A stretch of DNA of 64,000 nucleotides, from assembly GCF_013378445.1 (NCBI RefSeq), contig NZ_JABXYK010000021.1, forward strand, positions 1 through 64,000, given 5' to 3'. This document shows, one piece after another, positions 62,394 to 64,000 of the stretch. The DNA comes from Mycoplana rhizolycopersici. Lineage in GTDB: Bacteria > Pseudomonadota > Alphaproteobacteria > Rhizobiales > Rhizobiaceae. Under the pieces are notes generated by a model. That model was given only the letters and a program-made list of their open reading frames with translations, was not told where the DNA came from and did not search any database. Position numbers and translations under genes: made by a program. Position 1 is the stretch's first letter, and the number at the start of each line of letters is the position of its first letter.

Positions 62394-62828
62394 TCAGATG
62401 TCGGATCCCGCCTTCGACGGAGACATGTGGACCCCGTTGATCTTGTAGCTGCCGTCGGACTGCCGCACGAGCTGATAGATTGCCGTCCAGTGCTTGCCGC
62501 CGCTTGCAGAAATGAGCACCTCCTGCAGGATCACATCGCCCGAGACCTTGCTGCGCCCAAAACCGTAGTTTCCAGGGCGATAGACCGGCGCATAGCCGCG
62601 CTTCACCATTTCGAAGAAGGACGCTTCATCCGGAAACTTCTGCCGGATGGTGGGCGAGGCGAAGGAATAGGCGGACTTCGCGTCGTCATTCAGGAACGCC
62701 TCGATCTGCCGCGCAATAATGTCCTGCGCCAGGGTCGCGGGTTCCTGTGCACCGGCCCGGTCCGACAAGGCCATGATACACAGGCAGGCGGCTATGGCTG
62801 TGGCTGTAGCTAAAGAAGCGATCTTCAT
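62394..62828 (-). CDS. Exported DUF4864 family protein
   Basis: A 144-aa protein with a signal peptide (KIASLATATAIAACLCIMAL, cleavage near DRAGA-QE, about residue 27). The mature part is an NTF2-like small alpha/beta domain of the DUF4864 type: IIARQIEAFLNDDAKSAYSF (about 38-57) and YAPVYRPGNYGFGRSKV (about 80-96), ending IYQLVRQSDGSYKINGVHM. Function unknown. The region upstream (62829-63065) shows nothing recognisable, and the gene is read in the same direction as the EF-G-like gene beyond it. Confidence 0.88.
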   Translation of the reverse strand: MKIASLATATAIAACLCIMALSDRAGAQEPATLAQDIIARQIEAFLNDDAKSAYSFASPTIRQKFPDEASFFEMVKRGYAPVYRPGNYGFGRSKVSGDVILQEVLISASGGKHWTAIYQLVRQSDGSYKINGVHMSPSKAGSDI

Positions 62829-63065
62829 GGGCTGATGCTCCGGAACACCGGAACAAGGTTAGGGCGACAATGCCGAATTGCCAGGCCACATGACGACGAT
62901 GTGATGGATCTCGCCCTGTGCTGAAAAAGCCAAGACAGAATATAGCAACCGATGCCGGTGCTGAAGGGGACGTGCGCCGCCGCGCCACCATCAACACTCT
63001 TCAGGTTTTACCTTCGGTATTTAAAAACAATGCAATAGCGTATTTGTCTTGCGTTCTACATTCGC

Positions 63066-64000
63066 TCACGATTGAGCCGCACGCGCGCCGTGCGCGGTGA
63101 CGATTGCGTCGGCTTCCTTGCCGTACATTTCCTCGAAATGGTCGAACGCGCCGGAGAAATTGCCAATTCCCTGCGTTGCCGAACGCAGGGAACGTGCCAG
63201 CTCCTCCAGAGCGCTTCCCGGCACCAGGGCGCGAAACGTGTCCCAGCCCTTTGCACTCTCGTCACGATCGAAGCCGAGCACCTGCCCCTTCAGCGACGAT
63301 ACGATCTGGACCAGTCCGCCGGTGTAGATCGAGGGAATGTGAATCTCCACCCGCATGATCGGCTGCATCAGGACAGGCAGAGCCTGGCCCATCGCCTGTC
63401 GCACGCCCATCTTGGCCGCCGTGCGGAAGGCGTATTCGGAACTGTCCACGGTATGGTGCTGGCCGTCGGTCAGTGTGACGCCGACGTCGATCACGCCGAA
63501 GCCGAGCGGTCCCTTGTCCATCGCCTCGCGCGCGCCCGCCTCGACCGCGGGGATGAAATTGCGCGGCACCGCACCGCCCTTGACGACCTCGGAAAAGGAA
63601 AAGCCGTCACCGCGGCCGTTCGGATGGACGCTCAGCTTCACATCGGCGAACTGGCCGGCGCCACCGGTCTGCTTGCGATGGCGGTAGTGGATGTCCGAGG
63701 TCCGGGAGACAGTTTCGCGGTAGACCGCGTTCGGCGGTTCGTCGCTCACGGCGATGTTGAAGACCTCGGCAAGTGCACGGGTCACCTCGCGCAGATGCAG
63801 CGGCCCCTGTGTCCTCACCAGATGGGCGCCGGTGCCTTCCTCCTGGCCGACCAGCAGGCCCTTGTCGGTCTCGGCGATCTTCGCAAGAGCGGTGGAAAGT
63901 TTGGTTTCGTCGCGCTCGCTGGTCGGCACAAGGATGCGTTGCAGCATGGGCGAGGGCGGGGCGGTCCAGTCCGGCGCGGGGTAGGTGGCGCCGGTACCGA
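63066..64000 (-). CDS. Elongation factor G-like GTPase, C-terminal part (cut by window edge)
   Basis: The 311-residue C-terminal part of an EF-G paralogue; the reading frame stays open to 64000. Visible are domain III (PTSERDETKLSTALAKIAET, then GPLHLREVTRALAEVFNI), the VYRETV junction, domain IV with GGAGQFADVKLSV and GPLGFGVIDVGVTLTDGQHH, and domain V beginning LMQPIMRVEIHIPSIYTGGL. Domain III lacks the standard GMGELHLE wording (it has TQGPLHLRE), so this is the divergent EF-G-like type found beside a true fusA, not the main translation factor. The GTPase domain lies outside the window. Confidence 0.88.
   Translation of the reverse strand, partial: GTGATYPAPDWTAPPSPMLQRILVPTSERDETKLSTALAKIAETDKGLLVGQEEGTGAHLVRTQGPLHLREVTRALAEVFNIAVSDEPPNAVYRETVSRTSDIHYRHRKQTGGAGQFADVKLSVHPNGRGDGFSFSEVVKGGAVPRNFIPAVEAGAREAMDKGPLGFGVIDVGVTLTDGQHHTVDSSEYAFRTAAKMGVRQAMGQALPVLMQPIMRVEIHIPSIYTGGLVQIVSSLKGQVLGFDRDESAKGWDTFRALVPGSALEELARSLRSATQGIGNFSGAFDHFEEMYGKEADAIVTAHGARAAQS

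Noticed and set aside
62918-63100. A 60-codon plus-strand frame between DUF4864 and EF-G-like genes
   Set aside because: It runs into the end of the EF-G-like gene and lacks a ribosome site.

Overview
The window looks like chromosomal core sequence of an alphaproteobacterium in the Rhizobiaceae (Sinorhizobium/Ensifer, Rhizobium, Agrobacterium or Shinella-like). The clues are high GC, an ExoR with the characteristic rhizobial sequence, PopZ upstream of valS, a fused SecDF, an alphaproteobacterial LexA box (GAAC-N7-GAAC), RirA-type iron boxes and a CtrA box. Genus cannot be fixed from the sequence alone. No insertion sequence, prophage, CRISPR array or rRNA operon was seen.

Layout. 1-8.8 kb: a near-empty start, a small membrane protein, tRNA-Asn, a HTH regulator coupled to a photolyase, a cysteine/sulfur group (cysK, an AlaX-type Ala-tRNA editing protein, sseA, a GNAT acetyltransferase), an OmpA-like protein with a Tat-type signal, an APH-fold kinase and a DUF1203 protein. 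8.8-12 kb: an unlisted 54-aa lipoprotein diverging from an RTX protein, then exbB-exbD behind two abutting TGA-N9-TCA iron boxes. 12-24.3 kb: a PCMT-like methyltransferase, tolC, popZ, valS, a FadL-type porin, exoR, xthA, an NCS2 permease and erpA.

24.4-48.3 kb is a long, mostly co-directional housekeeping array: dgt, argS, a 1153-aa SPOR protein, nagZ, scpA-scpB, an orphan ABC ATPase, tatABC, serS, surE, pcm, a CtrA-box gene, nlpD, (DUF815 ATPase on the other strand), yajC, secDF, a Mth938/NDUFAF3-like gene and a squalene-synthase-fold/NDUFAF6-like gene. It joins envelope biogenesis and division (SPOR, NagZ, NlpD), chromosome condensation (ScpAB), Tat and Sec export, protein repair, and probably complex I assembly.

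48.5-64 kb: DUF72 and GST genes, uvrA and ssb diverging around a LexA box, marC, gyrA, a pair of overlapping tiny membrane-protein genes (48 and 46 aa), coaD, two cyclophilins, queA-tgt (queuosine; Tgt has lost most zinc ligands), a DUF4864 protein and an EF-G-like GTPase running off the right edge.

The observations I consider most worth checking are the two-gene micro-operon at 57.8-58.1 kb, the tandem iron boxes before exbB, the zinc-less Tgt, the secDF-NDUFAF3-NDUFAF6 operon, the 54-aa lipoprotein and the CtrA box at 39.8 kb. All calls are from reading the sequence; no database search was run.
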